Source: Micrococcales bacterium (lineage in GTDB: Bacteria; Actinomycetota; Actinomycetes; Actinomycetales; Microbacteriaceae). Taken from it: DNA of 64,000 bases. Both the position numbers and the translations under genes were made by a program. Under the pieces are notes generated by a model, which did no database searches, had not been told where the DNA came from, and was given only the letters and a program-made list of their open reading frames with translations. Location: the NCBI GenBank assembly GCA_947452985.1, contig CANGEU010000002.1:52087-116086 (forward strand), in the 5' to 3' direction. This document shows positions 54,898 to 64,000 of this stretch, piece by piece (position 1 is the first letter of the stretch; the number at the start of each line of letters is the position of its first letter).

Positions 54898-55335
54898 ATG
54901 AACGAATCAGTACCAGTGCTAATTGTTGCCGAACCAGAGCTAATGCCCGCTTATGCCCAACCGGGTGACGCTGGTTGCGATTTGCGCGCCTCTGAAGCCG
55001 CCGTAGTGCCAGCTAGAGGTCGCGTATTGGTAAAAACCGGTGTTTCCATCGCACTTCCTGAAGGCTACGTAGGACTGGTTCATCCGCGGTCGGGTCTGGC
55101 AGCAAAACATGGAATTACCGTTCTTAACACGCCAGGTACTATCGACGCCGGTTACCGCGGAGAGTTGATGGTCACGCTCTATAACAGCACCGACGTTGAT
55201 TTTCCGGTAGCCCGTTTGGATCGCATCGCGCAGCTTGTAATTCAGGAATTCGCGAAAGCCCAGTTCATTCAAGTTGAAACCCTCCCCGAATCTCATCGAG
55301 GGGACGCGGGCTTCGGCTCAACCGGAGTTAAGTAA
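54898..55335 (+). CDS. dut: dUTP diphosphatase
   Basis: Hydrolyses dUTP to dUMP, keeping uracil out of DNA and feeding dTMP synthesis. Start ATG 54898, 145 aa; the track's 88 extra codons are antisense to DUF3093. The five trimeric dUTPase motifs are present: GDAGCDLRA, HPRSGLAAKHG, GTIDAGYRGE, RIAQLVIQ and RGDAGFGSTG. Its stop overlaps the DUF3710 start by 1 nt. Confidence 0.97.
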   Translation: MNESVPVLIVAEPELMPAYAQPGDAGCDLRASEAAVVPARGRVLVKTGVSIALPEGYVGLVHPRSGLAAKHGITVLNTPGTIDAGYRGELMVTLYNSTDVDFPVARLDRIAQLVIQEFAKAQFIQVETLPESHRGDAGFGSTGVK

Positions 55336-55898
55336 TGTTTGACGTCACATCAACCGACCTGACCGGTCCGCACGATTCTTCGGAACTCACTTCAACACTC
55401 GGTTACTTATCTTTTGGCAGCATTCTCATGCCAACTATTGAAGGTGTTTCAGTTCGCGTTGAGGTTGATGAGGCTACAAATGCCATCCTTGCTATCAGTT
55501 TTGAACACCAGGGGTCGGTTCTTCAAGTGTCGGTTTTTTCTGCCGCAAAGAGTGAAGAGTTATGGCCAGAGATTTATTCTCAACTAATTGAAACCATCAC
55601 AGCCAGTGGCGGTTCCGTGGTTGAGACCAGCGGTGGATTAGGTAAACAACTAGATGCCGTAATCTTTGCTGATGATTCAAAGCGTGAGGTTCGATTCATC
55701 GGCTTCGATGGTCCTCGATGGTTCCTTCGAGGTGCCATCACCGGACCTGCTCTAACCGACGCGAATGCCGCACTAAACATGGAAGACATATTCCGGTCGC
55801 TGGTGGTTGAGCGTGGGAACTCACCGCTACCACCTCGTGAACCGTTGCCATTGAAAGTTCCAGACGGAAATTTCGTTCCACCAAAGTTTGGGATTTAG
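55335..55898 (+). CDS. DUF3710 family protein
   Basis: 187 aa, soluble. Conserved DUF3710 elements: FGSILMPTIEGVSVRVEV, GGLGKQLDAVI, and FIGFDGPRWFLRGAITGPAL, ending in a Pro-rich tail (PLPPREPLPLKVP). Always found after dut in actinobacteria; function unknown. Directly followed by DUF3159, and translationally coupled on both sides. Confidence 0.92.
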   Translation: MFDVTSTDLTGPHDSSELTSTLGYLSFGSILMPTIEGVSVRVEVDEATNAILAISFEHQGSVLQVSVFSAAKSEELWPEIYSQLIETITASGGSVVETSGGLGKQLDAVIFADDSKREVRFIGFDGPRWFLRGAITGPALTDANAALNMEDIFRSLVVERGNSPLPPREPLPLKVPDGNFVPPKFGI

Positions 55899-56531
55899 TT
55901 GAGCTTCGAAACCAAGTCGAAAGAAACTTCTAAAGACTTATTGGCAACTCTGGGAGGCCCGCTCGGGATCTTGGAATCACTGGTACCTGGCACCATCTAC
56001 GTGACCATTTTTTCTTTAACCTTTAATGTTTTGCTGGCTGCTGGAGTCGCCGGCTCTGTAGCCCTGGTGTTCGCTATTTTGCAAATTGTCCGCAAGAGAC
56101 CACTAACGCAAGTTTTTGCGGGATTGGTCGGCCTTGGTATTTCGATCTATTTGCCTCTGCGTGATGGGCTTTCCAACACCCATGCAGCTGACTATTTCGT
56201 TCCCGGTCTGCTTACTAACGTTGCCTACGCATTGGCGTTCGCAATTTCATTGTTATTTCGTAAGCCGCTGGCCGCAATTGCGCTTAGTTTCTTGAGTTCC
56301 AACGCCAAGGCTTGGAAAACAGATCGAGCGATTTACAAGCGCTATTTCTGGATTACGGTGATGTGGTGCGCAATGTTCTTGACTCGTTTACTGATTGAAG
56401 TTCCGCTTTACCTAACCAATCAGGTGCCGGCCCTTGGTGTTGCCAAGTTAGTCTTGGGTACACCGTTTTATGCTCTTGTAGTTTGGTTTAGTTGGTTGAT
56501 GGCTAGAGGTAGCCTCTCGAAGGCCAAGTAA
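55899..56531 (+). CDS. DUF3159 family membrane protein
   Basis: 210 aa, TTG start directly after the DUF3710 stop. Five to six membrane helices; [17 protein letters not shown] at the N-terminus and [22 protein letters not shown] match DUF3159. Role unknown. In many actinobacteria an OB-fold gene lies between DUF3710 and DUF3159; here it is missing. Confidence 0.9.
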   Translation: MSFETKSKETSKDLLATLGGPLGILESLVPGTIYVTIFSLTFNVLLAAGVAGSVALVFAILQIVRKRPLTQVFAGLVGLGISIYLPLRDGLSNTHAADYFVPGLLTNVAYALAFAISLLFRKPLAAIALSFLSSNAKAWKTDRAIYKRYFWITVMWCAMFLTRLLIEVPLYLTNQVPALGVAKLVLGTPFYALVVWFSWLMARGSLSKAK

Positions 56532-56574
56532 TGGTAGTTTTTATCCTGACAGGGTTGTTTTAGTAGGAGTAAGT

Positions 56575-59253
56575 ATGTCCAAGGTAAATAGTTTTCAGGC
56601 TGCCGACAAGCTCAAAGTTGGCGACAAAGAATATCGATACTTCCGACTAGATAAATTGGACGCTCCGAAGCTCCCTTATAGCCTCAAGATTCTTCTCGAG
56701 AATCTTCTTCGCACCGAAGATGGCGCTAACGTCACTGCCGAGCAGATCAAGGCCTTGGCTAGCTGGGACCCAGCTGCTGAACCAGACACCGAAATCCAGT
56801 TCACTCCGGCCCGAGTAATCATGCAAGATTTCACCGGCGTTCCTTGTATCGTCGACCTTGCAACCATGCGCGAGGCAGTTTCGGCTCTTGGGGGAGACCC
56901 AAAGAAAATCAATCCTCTCGCTCCAGCCGAAATGGTAATCGATCACTCGGTAATCATCGACGTCGCTGGTTCGCCTGAAGCGTTCGAAAAGAATGTTGAA
57001 CTTGAATACCAGCGCAATGGTGAGCGCTACCAGTTCCTTCGCTGGGGTCAGACCGCATTCGACAACTTCAAGGTTGTTCCTCCTGGCACCGGAATCGTCC
57101 ACCAGGTAAACATCGAATACTTGGCTCGCACCGTGATGGCTCGCGACGTAAATGGCGAACTTCAGGCTTACCCAGACAGTTGTGTTGGAACCGACTCTCA
57201 CACCACAATGGTCAACGGTCTTGGAGTACTTGGTTGGGGTGTTGGTGGAATTGAAGCCGAGGCTGCAATGCTTGGCCAGCCTGTTTCGATGCTGATTCCT
57301 CGCGTGGTCGGATTCAAGCTGACCGGTTCAATTCCAACCGGTGTTACCGCTACCGACGTGGTGCTAACCATTACCGAACAGCTTCGCAAGCACGGAGTGG
57401 TTGGCAAGTTTGTCGAGTTCTACGGTGCAGGTGTGTCTTCAGTTCCACTAGCTAACCGCGCAACCATTGGAAACATGAGCCCAGAGTTCGGTTCCACCGT
57501 TGCCATCTTCCCAATCGACGAAGTCACCCTCGACTACCTGCGCATCACCGGCCGCAGTGATGAAGAAGTTGCCCTTGTTGAGGCCTACACCAAGGCCCAG
57601 GGCCTATGGCACGACCCAAGTATTGAGCCTGTTTACAGTGAGTACCTAGAGCTTGACCTAAGCACTGTGAAAACCTCGATTGCAGGTCCGAAGCGACCTC
57701 AGGACCGCATCGAGCTTGCCAAGGCAAAGTCTGCTTTCAACGAGGTTCTTCCTAGCTACACCAATCAGGTTTCAAAGCCAAGTGCTGTTGAAGGCAAGGA
57801 CTACACGATCGACAACGGTTATGTGACCATCGCTTCGATCACTTCTTGCACTAACACCTCTAACCCTTCGGTCATGTTGGCTGCAGGTTTGGTGGCTCGC
57901 AACGCAGTTGCCAAGGGCCTAAAGGCCAAGCCTTGGGTAAAAACTTCGCTGGCACCAGGCTCAAAAGTGGTCACCGACTACTACGAGAAGGCTGGACTAA
58001 CCGATGACCTTGATGCACTTGGCTTCAACCTGGTTGGTTATGGCTGTGCAACCTGTATCGGAAACTCTGGCCCTCTCGACGAGCACATTTCGTCGTCGAT
58101 TCAGACCAACGACCTAGCCGTTACCGCAGTTCTTTCTGGTAACCGTAACTTTGAAGGCCGCATTAGCCCTGACGTGAAGATGAACTATCTTGCTTCACCA
58201 CCGCTAGTAATTGCTTATGCATTGGCTGGAACCATGAACTTCGACTTCGAGTCAGACTCACTTGGCCAGGATAAAGACGGCAATGACGTCTTCTTGAAAG
58301 ACATTTGGCCATCAGCTGAGGAAGTTCAGCAGACGATTGACTCATCGATCAACTCGTCGATGTTTAAGAACCAGTACGGAAGTGTATTCGAGGGTGACGC
58401 TCGCTGGAAGGGTCTTCCAACTCCTACCGGTGCAACCTTTGCCTGGGACGCCAAGTCAACCTACGTTCAGAAGGCTCCATACTTCGACGGCATGACCATG
58501 ACCCCAGACCCAGTCAAGGACATCGAGAACGCACGCGTTCTTGCTTTATTGGGAGACTCGGTGACTACCGATCACATCAGCCCTGCCAGTTCAATCAAGG
58601 CAGACTCACCAGCTGGTAAGTACCTAACCTCGCTTGGAGTGGCTCGTGCCGATTTCAACAGCTATGGCTCGCGTCGCGGTAACCACGAAGTCATGATTCG
58701 TGGAACCTTTGCGAACATTCGTCTAAAGAACCTGCTTCTCGATGGTGTTGAGGGTGGCTACACCCGCGACTTCACCCAGGCAGATGCGCCGCAGAGCTTC
58801 ATTTTCGATGCTGCCGAAAACTACCGCGCTGAGGGAACTCCGCTGGTCGTCTTGGGAGGTAAAGAGTACGGAACTGGTTCGTCACGCGACTGGGCTGCCA
58901 AGGGAACCAGCTTGCTAGGCGTCAAGGCCGTAATAGCTGAAAGCTTCGAGCGCATCCACCGCAGCAACCTGATTGGTATGGGTGTAGTTCCGCTTCAGTA
59001 CCCAACGGGTCAGACAGCGGCCAGCCTTGGACTTGATGGTACCGAGATCTACTCGATCGAAGGCATCACCGAGCTGAACAACGGAACCACTCCGAAGACC
59101 TTGAAAGTTACTGCAAAACCTTCGGCTCACTCGCCAGCTGGCAAGGCCGAAATCGTCTTCGACGCGGTGGTGCGAATTGATACCCCGGGCGAAGCCGACT
59201 ACTACCGTAATGGCGGAATCCTTCAGTTTGTTCTTCGCTCGTTGGTGGCATAA
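56575..59253 (+). CDS. acnA: Aconitate hydratase A
   Basis: TCA cycle enzyme interconverting citrate and isocitrate, 892 aa, AcnA/IRP type. [4Fe-4S] ligands: [10 protein letters not shown] and [10 protein letters not shown]. Substrate motifs [11 protein letters not shown], and [12 protein letters not shown] in the swivel domain. TAGGAG 8 nt upstream is a clear ribosome binding site. Follows DUF3159 by ~43 nt and precedes dxs. Confidence 0.98.
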   Translation: MSKVNSFQAADKLKVGDKEYRYFRLDKLDAPKLPYSLKILLENLLRTEDGANVTAEQIKALASWDPAAEPDTEIQFTPARVIMQDFTGVPCIVDLATMREAVSALGGDPKKINPLAPAEMVIDHSVIIDVAGSPEAFEKNVELEYQRNGERYQFLRWGQTAFDNFKVVPPGTGIVHQVNIEYLARTVMARDVNGELQAYPDSCVGTDSHTTMVNGLGVLGWGVGGIEAEAAMLGQPVSMLIPRVVGFKLTGSIPTGVTATDVVLTITEQLRKHGVVGKFVEFYGAGVSSVPLANRATIGNMSPEFGSTVAIFPIDEVTLDYLRITGRSDEEVALVEAYTKAQGLWHDPSIEPVYSEYLELDLSTVKTSIAGPKRPQDRIELAKAKSAFNEVLPSYTNQVSKPSAVEGKDYTIDNGYVTIASITSCTNTSNPSVMLAAGLVARNAVAKGLKAKPWVKTSLAPGSKVVTDYYEKAGLTDDLDALGFNLVGYGCATCIGNSGPLDEHISSSIQTNDLAVTAVLSGNRNFEGRISPDVKMNYLASPPLVIAYALAGTMNFDFESDSLGQDKDGNDVFLKDIWPSAEEVQQTIDSSINSSMFKNQYGSVFEGDARWKGLPTPTGATFAWDAKSTYVQKAPYFDGMTMTPDPVKDIENARVLALLGDSVTTDHISPASSIKADSPAGKYLTSLGVARADFNSYGSRRGNHEVMIRGTFANIRLKNLLLDGVEGGYTRDFTQADAPQSFIFDAAENYRAEGTPLVVLGGKEYGTGSSRDWAAKGTSLLGVKAVIAESFERIHRSNLIGMGVVPLQYPTGQTAASLGLDGTEIYSIEGITELNNGTTPKTLKVTAKPSAHSPAGKAEIVFDAVVRIDTPGEADYYRNGGILQFVLRSLVA

Positions 59254-59281
59254 AACCGCCACTGTGTAGGTTATTACCGCT

Positions 59282-61216
59282 ATGGGTATTCTCGAGAACA
59301 TCAATGGTCCTAGGGACCTCGATGCGCTTAGCGACACCCAGCTTCCTGAACTTTGCGCGGAAATTAGAGAGCACCTAGTTCAATCGGTCGCGAAAACCGG
59401 TGGACACTTAGGCCCAAATCTTGGCGTGGTTGAGACTACGGTTGCAATTCACCGAGTATTTGACTCTCCGAAAGACCCAATAATTTTTGACACGGGTCAT
59501 CAGTCATATGTTCATAAGTTACTTACCGGTCGTCGTGATCTAAGTTCGCTGCGACGTAAGGGCGGAATTGCGGGTTACCCACAGCGTTCCGAGTCTGTGC
59601 ACGATGTCGTGGAAAGTTCTCACGCATCCAGTTCGCTTTCCTGGGCTGACGGGATTGCCAAAGCGTTCAAGATTTCGGGGCAGGATGACCGCTACGTTAT
59701 TGCGTTGCTTGGCGATGGCGCATTAACCGGCGGCATGACCTGGGAAGCTCTAAACAATATCACGCATGAAAATGACCGCAAGTTAATCATTGTCGTCAAC
59801 GACAACGGCCGTTCCTATGCACCAACAATTGGTGGCTTAGCGAAGCACCTGACCAACATTCGCACCGACCGACGCTATAAGCGCATGTATCGACTCAGCA
59901 AGCGAGTCTTTTACTCGTTTGGAACTCTAGGCCGTTTGGTCTTCAACGCAGCCCGTGGGGCCGGTCGTAGCGCTTTGGAGACCATGGCACCGCAAAGCAT
60001 GTTCCCAAACCTCGACATCAAGTACATCGGTCCAATCGATGGTCACGACATTTTGGCAGTTGAACATGCTTTGAAGCAGGCCAAGAACTACTCCAGCCCG
60101 GTGATTGTGCACGTCATGACCCAAAAGGGCAAGGGCTACGACCCAGCAATGTTGAATGAGGATGACCAATTCCACGCGGTTGGGAAAATCGACCCTAGTA
60201 CCGGTGAATCACTTGAGGTTTCCGGCGGAGTTTCTTGGACCAACGTTTTCCGCGATGAAATGGTTGCCATTGCGGACGTTCGCAAGGATGTTGTTGGAAT
60301 CAGCGGAGCCATGACAATTCCGGTTGGTCTGGATGCGATGGCTAGCAAATATCCTGACCGCGTTTTCGATGTTGGAATCGCTGAACAGCACGCGGTGACT
60401 TCCGCTGCTGGTATGGCGTTCGGTGGCCTGCACCCCGTCGTCGCTGTTTACGCGACCTTCATTAACCGTGCTTTTGATCAGGTTCTGATGGATGTAGCCC
60501 TACACAAGGCTGGCGTCACATTCGTCCTAGATCGAGCTGGTGTGACCGGCCCAGATGGTGCAAGCCACCACGGCATGTGGGACCTATCGGTTCTGCAAAT
60601 AGTTCCGACCATCCGTATCGCGGCACCACGAGACGCCGAGCGCCTTCGGGAAGAGCTGCATGAGGCAATTTCAGTATCAGATGCGCCAACTGTGATCCGA
60701 TTCCCCAAGGGCGTGGCTACGACCAGCATCGAATCGCTACATCGGTCTGAAGATGGCGTCGACTATCTCTATCGCTCTCCGGCCAAGGACGTCCTGATCG
60801 TTGCAATCGGCTCAATGGCCACCATTGCAATGCAGACCGCAGAGCTTTTGAAGGCTCAGGGTATTGGCTGCACAGTTATCGATCCTCGTTGGGTTGTTCC
60901 GGTTCCAAAGACCGTTCTTTCCGAAGCCGAGGCACACCGTTTAGTGGTTACCATCGAAGACGGCGTAAAGGTTGGCGGTATTGGCACCAGAATTCGCCAG
61001 GACATGCGAACTGCTCAGATCGATACCGCTTTGAATGAGATCGGCCTGCCGGATGAATTCCTAGAACATGCTTCGCGCGATGAAATTTTGGAGCGAGTGG
61101 GTCTTACAGCCAAGCAGATTACTCACGACATTGTTGCTCAAGTCTTAGGAGCAAAGGTTCCTCACGCCAAAAAGGTAACTGAGATTACTGATTCAGAGCT
61201 TCAAGAGCGTCAGTAA
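59282..61216 (+). CDS. dxs: 1-deoxy-D-xylulose-5-phosphate synthase
   Basis: Condenses pyruvate and glyceraldehyde-3-phosphate, the first step of the MEP isoprenoid pathway. 644 aa. HQSYVHKLLTGR, ThDP motif GDGALTGGM...NNI, and DVGIAEQHAVT (catalytic Glu/His). Only TAGGTT 9 nt upstream, no Shine-Dalgarno, so a very short leader is likely. The last 32 nt overlap convergent rnd. Confidence 0.97.
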   Translation: MGILENINGPRDLDALSDTQLPELCAEIREHLVQSVAKTGGHLGPNLGVVETTVAIHRVFDSPKDPIIFDTGHQSYVHKLLTGRRDLSSLRRKGGIAGYPQRSESVHDVVESSHASSSLSWADGIAKAFKISGQDDRYVIALLGDGALTGGMTWEALNNITHENDRKLIIVVNDNGRSYAPTIGGLAKHLTNIRTDRRYKRMYRLSKRVFYSFGTLGRLVFNAARGAGRSALETMAPQSMFPNLDIKYIGPIDGHDILAVEHALKQAKNYSSPVIVHVMTQKGKGYDPAMLNEDDQFHAVGKIDPSTGESLEVSGGVSWTNVFRDEMVAIADVRKDVVGISGAMTIPVGLDAMASKYPDRVFDVGIAEQHAVTSAAGMAFGGLHPVVAVYATFINRAFDQVLMDVALHKAGVTFVLDRAGVTGPDGASHHGMWDLSVLQIVPTIRIAAPRDAERLREELHEAISVSDAPTVIRFPKGVATTSIESLHRSEDGVDYLYRSPAKDVLIVAIGSMATIAMQTAELLKAQGIGCTVIDPRWVVPVPKTVLSEAEAHRLVVTIEDGVKVGGIGTRIRQDMRTAQIDTALNEIGLPDEFLEHASRDEILERVGLTAKQITHDIVAQVLGAKVPHAKKVTEITDSELQERQ

Positions 61217-62423
61217 ATTTAGAGGCTACCGTTTCAACCTGCCACTTTCGGGCACCCAACTCCAAGAGCTGTGCGGCAATTTCTTGCCCAGGCTCCCAGG
61301 CAATTCGGCGCATTAGATCTGGTTGCAAAATATTTTCCCCTGGAATCTCAAGCTCTAAGGCAAGTTCGCTCATAACTGGCTTGAGCACCTGCAAGCGAGT
61401 GTCAGCCTCTGGATAACGGTTTGCCCAGTTGCGGTGGTTTGGGATTCCGGTGTGCGTAATTTTCAACGGTGGCAACTCACGCGCGTTCAACCCTTTTGAA
61501 AAAGCTTCCCACCAGGTGTCTAAATAAGTACGCGAAGCGCGGCCGTTGAAGCTTGAAAGTGAGGCCAGTTCTGAACGCGAGCTGACCTTGGATTTAACTA
61601 GTGAAACGATCGAAGAGTCTGGAACCAGCCGACCAGGGGAGACATCCAATTTCTGAGCTAGCTCGTCGCGAGCAAACCACAGCTCCTTGGCAATCGCCAA
61701 CTTTTGGGCATCTTTTACATCATGTAGACCAGTCATTGAGCGCCAACGGTTTGGATCTTGAGGTTTGGGCTTGAAGGAAAGTAGGTGCTTGAACTCCTGC
61801 AAAGCAATTTCAGTTTTGCCAGCGATTTCCAGTTGTTCCATGAGAACCCTAGCCAGGTCTGGTAAGACGTCGACATCGAGGGCGGCATAGTTCAGCCAGG
61901 CGTTAGGAAAAGGCCTAATCGACCAATCCGCCGCAGAGTGCTCCTTAGCTAGCCGAAAGCCCAACAGCTGTTCACAGGCCGCACCTAAGCCCACTCTGGG
62001 CAACCCAAGCAACCTGGAACCAAGTTCGGTATCAATTAGTTCGTTTGGAATCAAACCAACTTCGCTCAAGCACGCCAAGTCCTGTGTAGCTGCATGCAAG
62101 ATCCATGGCACAGAGTTGCATAGGGTGGCAAATTCTGTCCACACAGGGCTACTCGAAAGAGGGATTGGATCGATTAGGAAAACATCCGAGCCGGTTCGGT
62201 GAACTTGAATCAGATAGGCCCGCGAGCTGTATTTAAAGCCGCTGGCTCGTTCGGCGTCGATTCCCAAGTGTCCGGAGCCCTGCTTTAGGTTTTCGATGAC
62301 ACCGAGTAGTTCATCTTCGCTGTCAACGTAATAAACCGGTGCAACTGATACAGCGCGAAGCGGAAGTTCTACCGGTGGTTCGTCGTTAGTTTCGACGGTC
62401 AATTGAGGTAACCCCTTCGCCAT
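61185..62423 (-). CDS. rnd: Ribonuclease D-like 3'-5' exonuclease with HRDC domain
   Basis: 412 aa. DEDD exonuclease: LGIDAERASG (first Asp-x-Glu), ATQDLACLSEVG (Asp), and LNYAALDVDVLPDLA (Tyr/Asp). The HRDC domain begins near residue 215. Involved in 3' trimming of stable RNA. The ATG at 62423 overlaps DUF3000 by 38 nt; TTG at 62402 is an alternative with a smaller overlap. Confidence 0.92.
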   Translation of the reverse strand: MAKGLPQLTVETNDEPPVELPLRAVSVAPVYYVDSEDELLGVIENLKQGSGHLGIDAERASGFKYSSRAYLIQVHRTGSDVFLIDPIPLSSSPVWTEFATLCNSVPWILHAATQDLACLSEVGLIPNELIDTELGSRLLGLPRVGLGAACEQLLGFRLAKEHSAADWSIRPFPNAWLNYAALDVDVLPDLARVLMEQLEIAGKTEIALQEFKHLLSFKPKPQDPNRWRSMTGLHDVKDAQKLAIAKELWFARDELAQKLDVSPGRLVPDSSIVSLVKSKVSSRSELASLSSFNGRASRTYLDTWWEAFSKGLNARELPPLKITHTGIPNHRNWANRYPEADTRLQVLKPVMSELALELEIPGENILQPDLMRRIAWEPGQEIAAQLLELGARKWQVETVASKFTDALEALNQ

Positions 62424-62970
62424 GCAGCGAAAGCCCGCTCATCATACAAATCAGGTCAATCCAAGCTTCAAGGTGACCGGTAAGTTCATCGCTTGATGGA
62501 CACCAACTTGCGCGAAGTTCCAATTCGGCATGGTGTGACTGTGCTGCGAGTGTGCCGTGACCTACGGAGAGAACTCGGGTCGTGGTTCCTCCAGCTACTT
62601 CAACGCCGGCGCCATGCTGCTCGAGTGAAGTCATTAACCAGGCCCAAGCTATTTCAGCCGAGTCGTCATCGAATCCAATATCAGTTTCTAGGGGAGACTT
62701 CGCATAAAGGATGATGCGGTAATTATTTGTCCAAGATTCCTGTGGGGCGTCGTCCCAAAGGAGGATGAACCGGCCAGTTCCTCGGAACACCGACGAATCA
62801 CCTTCTACGGCTTTGACGTCGCAAGCGAAAGCGATGGCATGCCTCGAGAGATTTGATGGAGCATCGATTTGATCGACGATGACCTCGCTGCGAATGTTGG
62901 CGCGCGCCAAAGAATTAGCCGCTAAGCGAAAATCTGCATTAGCGCTCGCATCGATTTCAAGTTCAAGCAC
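62386..62970 (-). CDS. DUF3000 family protein
   Basis: 194 aa, soluble. FRLAANSLARANIRSEV, GRFILLWDDAPQESWTNNYR and WLMTSLEQHGA are typical for DUF3000, a conserved actinobacterial family of unknown function that regularly precedes rnd. GTG start has TATTGT 6 nt upstream and no ribosome binding site. Confidence 0.9.
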   Translation of the reverse strand: MLELEIDASANADFRLAANSLARANIRSEVIVDQIDAPSNLSRHAIAFACDVKAVEGDSSVFRGTGRFILLWDDAPQESWTNNYRIILYAKSPLETDIGFDDDSAEIAWAWLMTSLEQHGAGVEVAGGTTTRVLSVGHGTLAAQSHHAELELRASWCPSSDELTGHLEAWIDLICMMSGLSLHGEGVTSIDRRN

Positions 62971-62976
62971 TTTTCA

Positions 62977-62982
62977 ACAATA
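62977..62982 (-). promoter_or_regulatory. Predicted -10 element of the DUF3000-rnd pair (leaderless)
   Basis: TATTGT on the minus strand, 6 nt before GTG 62970. Confidence 0.4.
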
Positions 62983-62999
62983 TTGCGAAACCTTGGCCG

Positions 63000-63527
63000 C
63001 TATTCGTTGCCACGCCGCCATCGGGTGAATAGTGTGCCATCAATGGTTTCGGCGTCAATGAGGTGTAATGAGGCATTGAACGACGCAACCGCTCGTGCAG
63101 CTACGGCAGGGTCACCGCCAGCAACAGTTAGACAAAACTCGTCGACTTGGTTGGTTTCCAAGAAAAACCTTGAGAGCGTGGGGCCGGTTTCCAGAAGAAT
63201 GCGCTCGAAACCCTGATTCCGCAGAGTTTCGATTGCCGTGGCTGGATCTGCTAGCCGAATATAGCGCTCGTCATTGAGCTCGAAAGAATTAGAAATTACC
63301 GCGAGTGAGCAGTGCGAAGGCACTCGATACATTTCATTCCGAGCTGTGTTTCCGCCAGTTACAACTACGTCGGAGCGTCGCCTAAGTTGGCCGATTAGTT
63401 TGCGATCAAGCTCGTTTGAAATCCCTCGACTCGACCCGGTTTCATCAACGAATTCGCCATTCGCTCCGACAATCATGTTCAATCGAACACCCAGGACGTC
63501 GGAGTAAGAATCGAACCAATCTTGCAT
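63000..63527 (-). CDS. RibD C-terminal domain (DHFR-fold) reductase-like protein
   Basis: 175 aa. MIVGANGEFVDETGSSRGISNELDR, RRRSDVVVTGGNTARNEMY and FERILLETGPTLSRFFLE follow the RibD-C/pyrimidine reductase fold that uses NADPH; it is somewhat shorter than the ~210-220 aa common in the family. The substrate need not be the riboflavin intermediate. Its start overlaps the sufE stop by 1 nt. Confidence 0.82.
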   Translation of the reverse strand: MQDWFDSYSDVLGVRLNMIVGANGEFVDETGSSRGISNELDRKLIGQLRRRSDVVVTGGNTARNEMYRVPSHCSLAVISNSFELNDERYIRLADPATAIETLRNQGFERILLETGPTLSRFFLETNQVDEFCLTVAGGDPAVAARAVASFNASLHLIDAETIDGTLFTRWRRGNE

Positions 63528-63952
63528 TAGGCCTTTTCGGCAACCTGACGCTTGATTCGGTTCAACATGCCTCTAAGCCCATTAATGCGAAGGAGCGATA
63601 CAGCCTCTTTTAGGTGCAAGCGGTCCGGGATGTCCTCGGGGCCATGCAGAACCTCGTCGACCGTGTGTCCATCAAGCAGCTGGTGAAGGATGCTAGCAAA
63701 TCCACGGGTCGTCGGGGCTTCCTCTGGCGCTGTCAGGAATATGTTTACAACGCCGTCATTTACTTCTACAAAAAGAAAAACGGGGGACTGGCACTCCTCA
63801 ACTCGTTCTAGCAGATCTGGGTGATCAAAGTAACGCGCTGGCAGAAGGGGTAGTTCGCCGGCAATTTCGAGAAGGAGAGTCAATCGGTCCTTCACGCCGA
63901 GTTCGCCAAATTCAGCACCCAATTCGGTGAGTTTTTGGTCGATGGAAGTCAT
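63527..63952 (-). CDS. sufE: SufE family Fe-S cluster assembly protein
   Basis: Accepts persulfide from a cysteine desulfurase. 141 aa. The acceptor Cys lies in VEECQSPVF (~54); GFASILHQLLDGHTVDEVL and RINGLRGMLNRIK are typical. It follows a probable sulfurtransferase with a TAATG overlap, as in many actinobacteria (sseA-sufE). Confidence 0.92.
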   Translation of the reverse strand: MTSIDQKLTELGAEFGELGVKDRLTLLLEIAGELPLLPARYFDHPDLLERVEECQSPVFLFVEVNDGVVNIFLTAPEEAPTTRGFASILHQLLDGHTVDEVLHGPEDIPDRLHLKEAVSLLRINGLRGMLNRIKRQVAEKA

Positions 63953-64000
63953 TACTTCGAGAATACGCCTGGTTCATCACCAAGCACGATAGGTGCACCA
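63952..64000 (-). CDS. C-terminal end of an upstream gene, probably a sulfurtransferase (rhodanese)
   Basis: Only the last 15 codons are in the window (GAPIVLGDEPGVFSK, then TAA). The GxPIxxGxEPG tail and the position directly before sufE suggest 3-mercaptopyruvate/thiosulfate sulfurtransferase, but the fragment is too short for certainty. Confidence 0.5.
   Translation of the reverse strand, partial: GAPIVLGDEPGVFSK

Noticed and set aside
1-64000. CRISPR arrays, insertion sequences, prophage, toxin-antitoxin or defence genes
   Set aside because: None seen; all sizeable genes are core actinobacterial families or single orphans.

Overview
The window reads as a gene-dense stretch of a small, mid-GC actinobacterial chromosome. 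Family-level markers are aa3-type cytochrome oxidase with an actinobacterial subunit IV, PpgK, GlnA1/GlnA2/GlnE, SepH, homodimeric AceE, DUF3043/DUF4191/DUF4193/DUF3093/DUF3710/DUF3159/DUF3000 and class A RNase P RNA. Gene order plus modest GC and very short intergenic gaps best fit a streamlined Microbacteriaceae of the freshwater Luna type (Rhodoluna/Aquiluna-like); this assignment is an inference. No insertion sequence, prophage, CRISPR array or integrase is visible, so this is core chromosome.

Layout. 1-7.6 kb: end of a RluD-type pseudouridine synthase, dnaE, a flavin reductase, hisD-pyrD and a DUF3043 protein. 7.6-11.1 kb: an ErpA-type Fe-S carrier and the cytochrome oxidase operon ctaC-ctaD-ctaF. 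11.1-17.4 kb (minus): aceE-fabD-fabH-acpP-fabF, coupling pyruvate oxidation to fatty acid synthesis. 17.5-23 kb: peroxiredoxin, tRNA-Val(TAC), an NCS1-like transporter with a long acidic N-terminus, Nif3-like, zinc-ribbon and RNase H/phosphatase genes, then rnpB. 23-36 kb: ppgK, map, a SPOR-like small gene, panB, ridA, nadE, glnA2-glnE, glnA1, DUF4191, lipA, lipB. 36-41 kb: an orphan membrane protein, E2-lpd, pepA. 41-52 kb: PAC2 protein, sigA, a MurT-like/GatD-like pair, a divergent alanine racemase plus a stand-alone racemase C-domain, parE and parC. 52-64 kb: phosphodiesterase, sepH, DUF4193, DUF3093, dut, DUF3710, DUF3159, acnA, dxs, rnd, DUF3000, a RibD-C-like reductase, sufE and the end of a probable sulfurtransferase.

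The most interesting region is 43.7-47.3 kb. The GatD-like protein has lost both amidotransferase catalytic residues (Cys to Gly94, His to Gln187) and its MurT partner has lost the zinc-ribbon cysteines. Just downstream, convergently, lie a PLP-barrel alanine racemase homologue and a separate Alr C-terminal domain protein, both with Phe where the catalytic Tyr of Alr normally sits. Microbacteriaceae are known for group B peptidoglycan, in which the alpha-carboxyl of D-Glu2, the group that MurT/GatD normally amidates, is instead joined to a cross-bridge amino acid. I propose that this locus makes or attaches that bridge residue.

A second theme is expression signals. Many start codons lack a Shine-Dalgarno sequence and instead have a TANNNT or TGn-type -10 hexamer 5-8 nt upstream, which points to widespread leaderless mRNAs. 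Genes also overlap repeatedly at their 3' ends, twice sharing a CTAG double stop.
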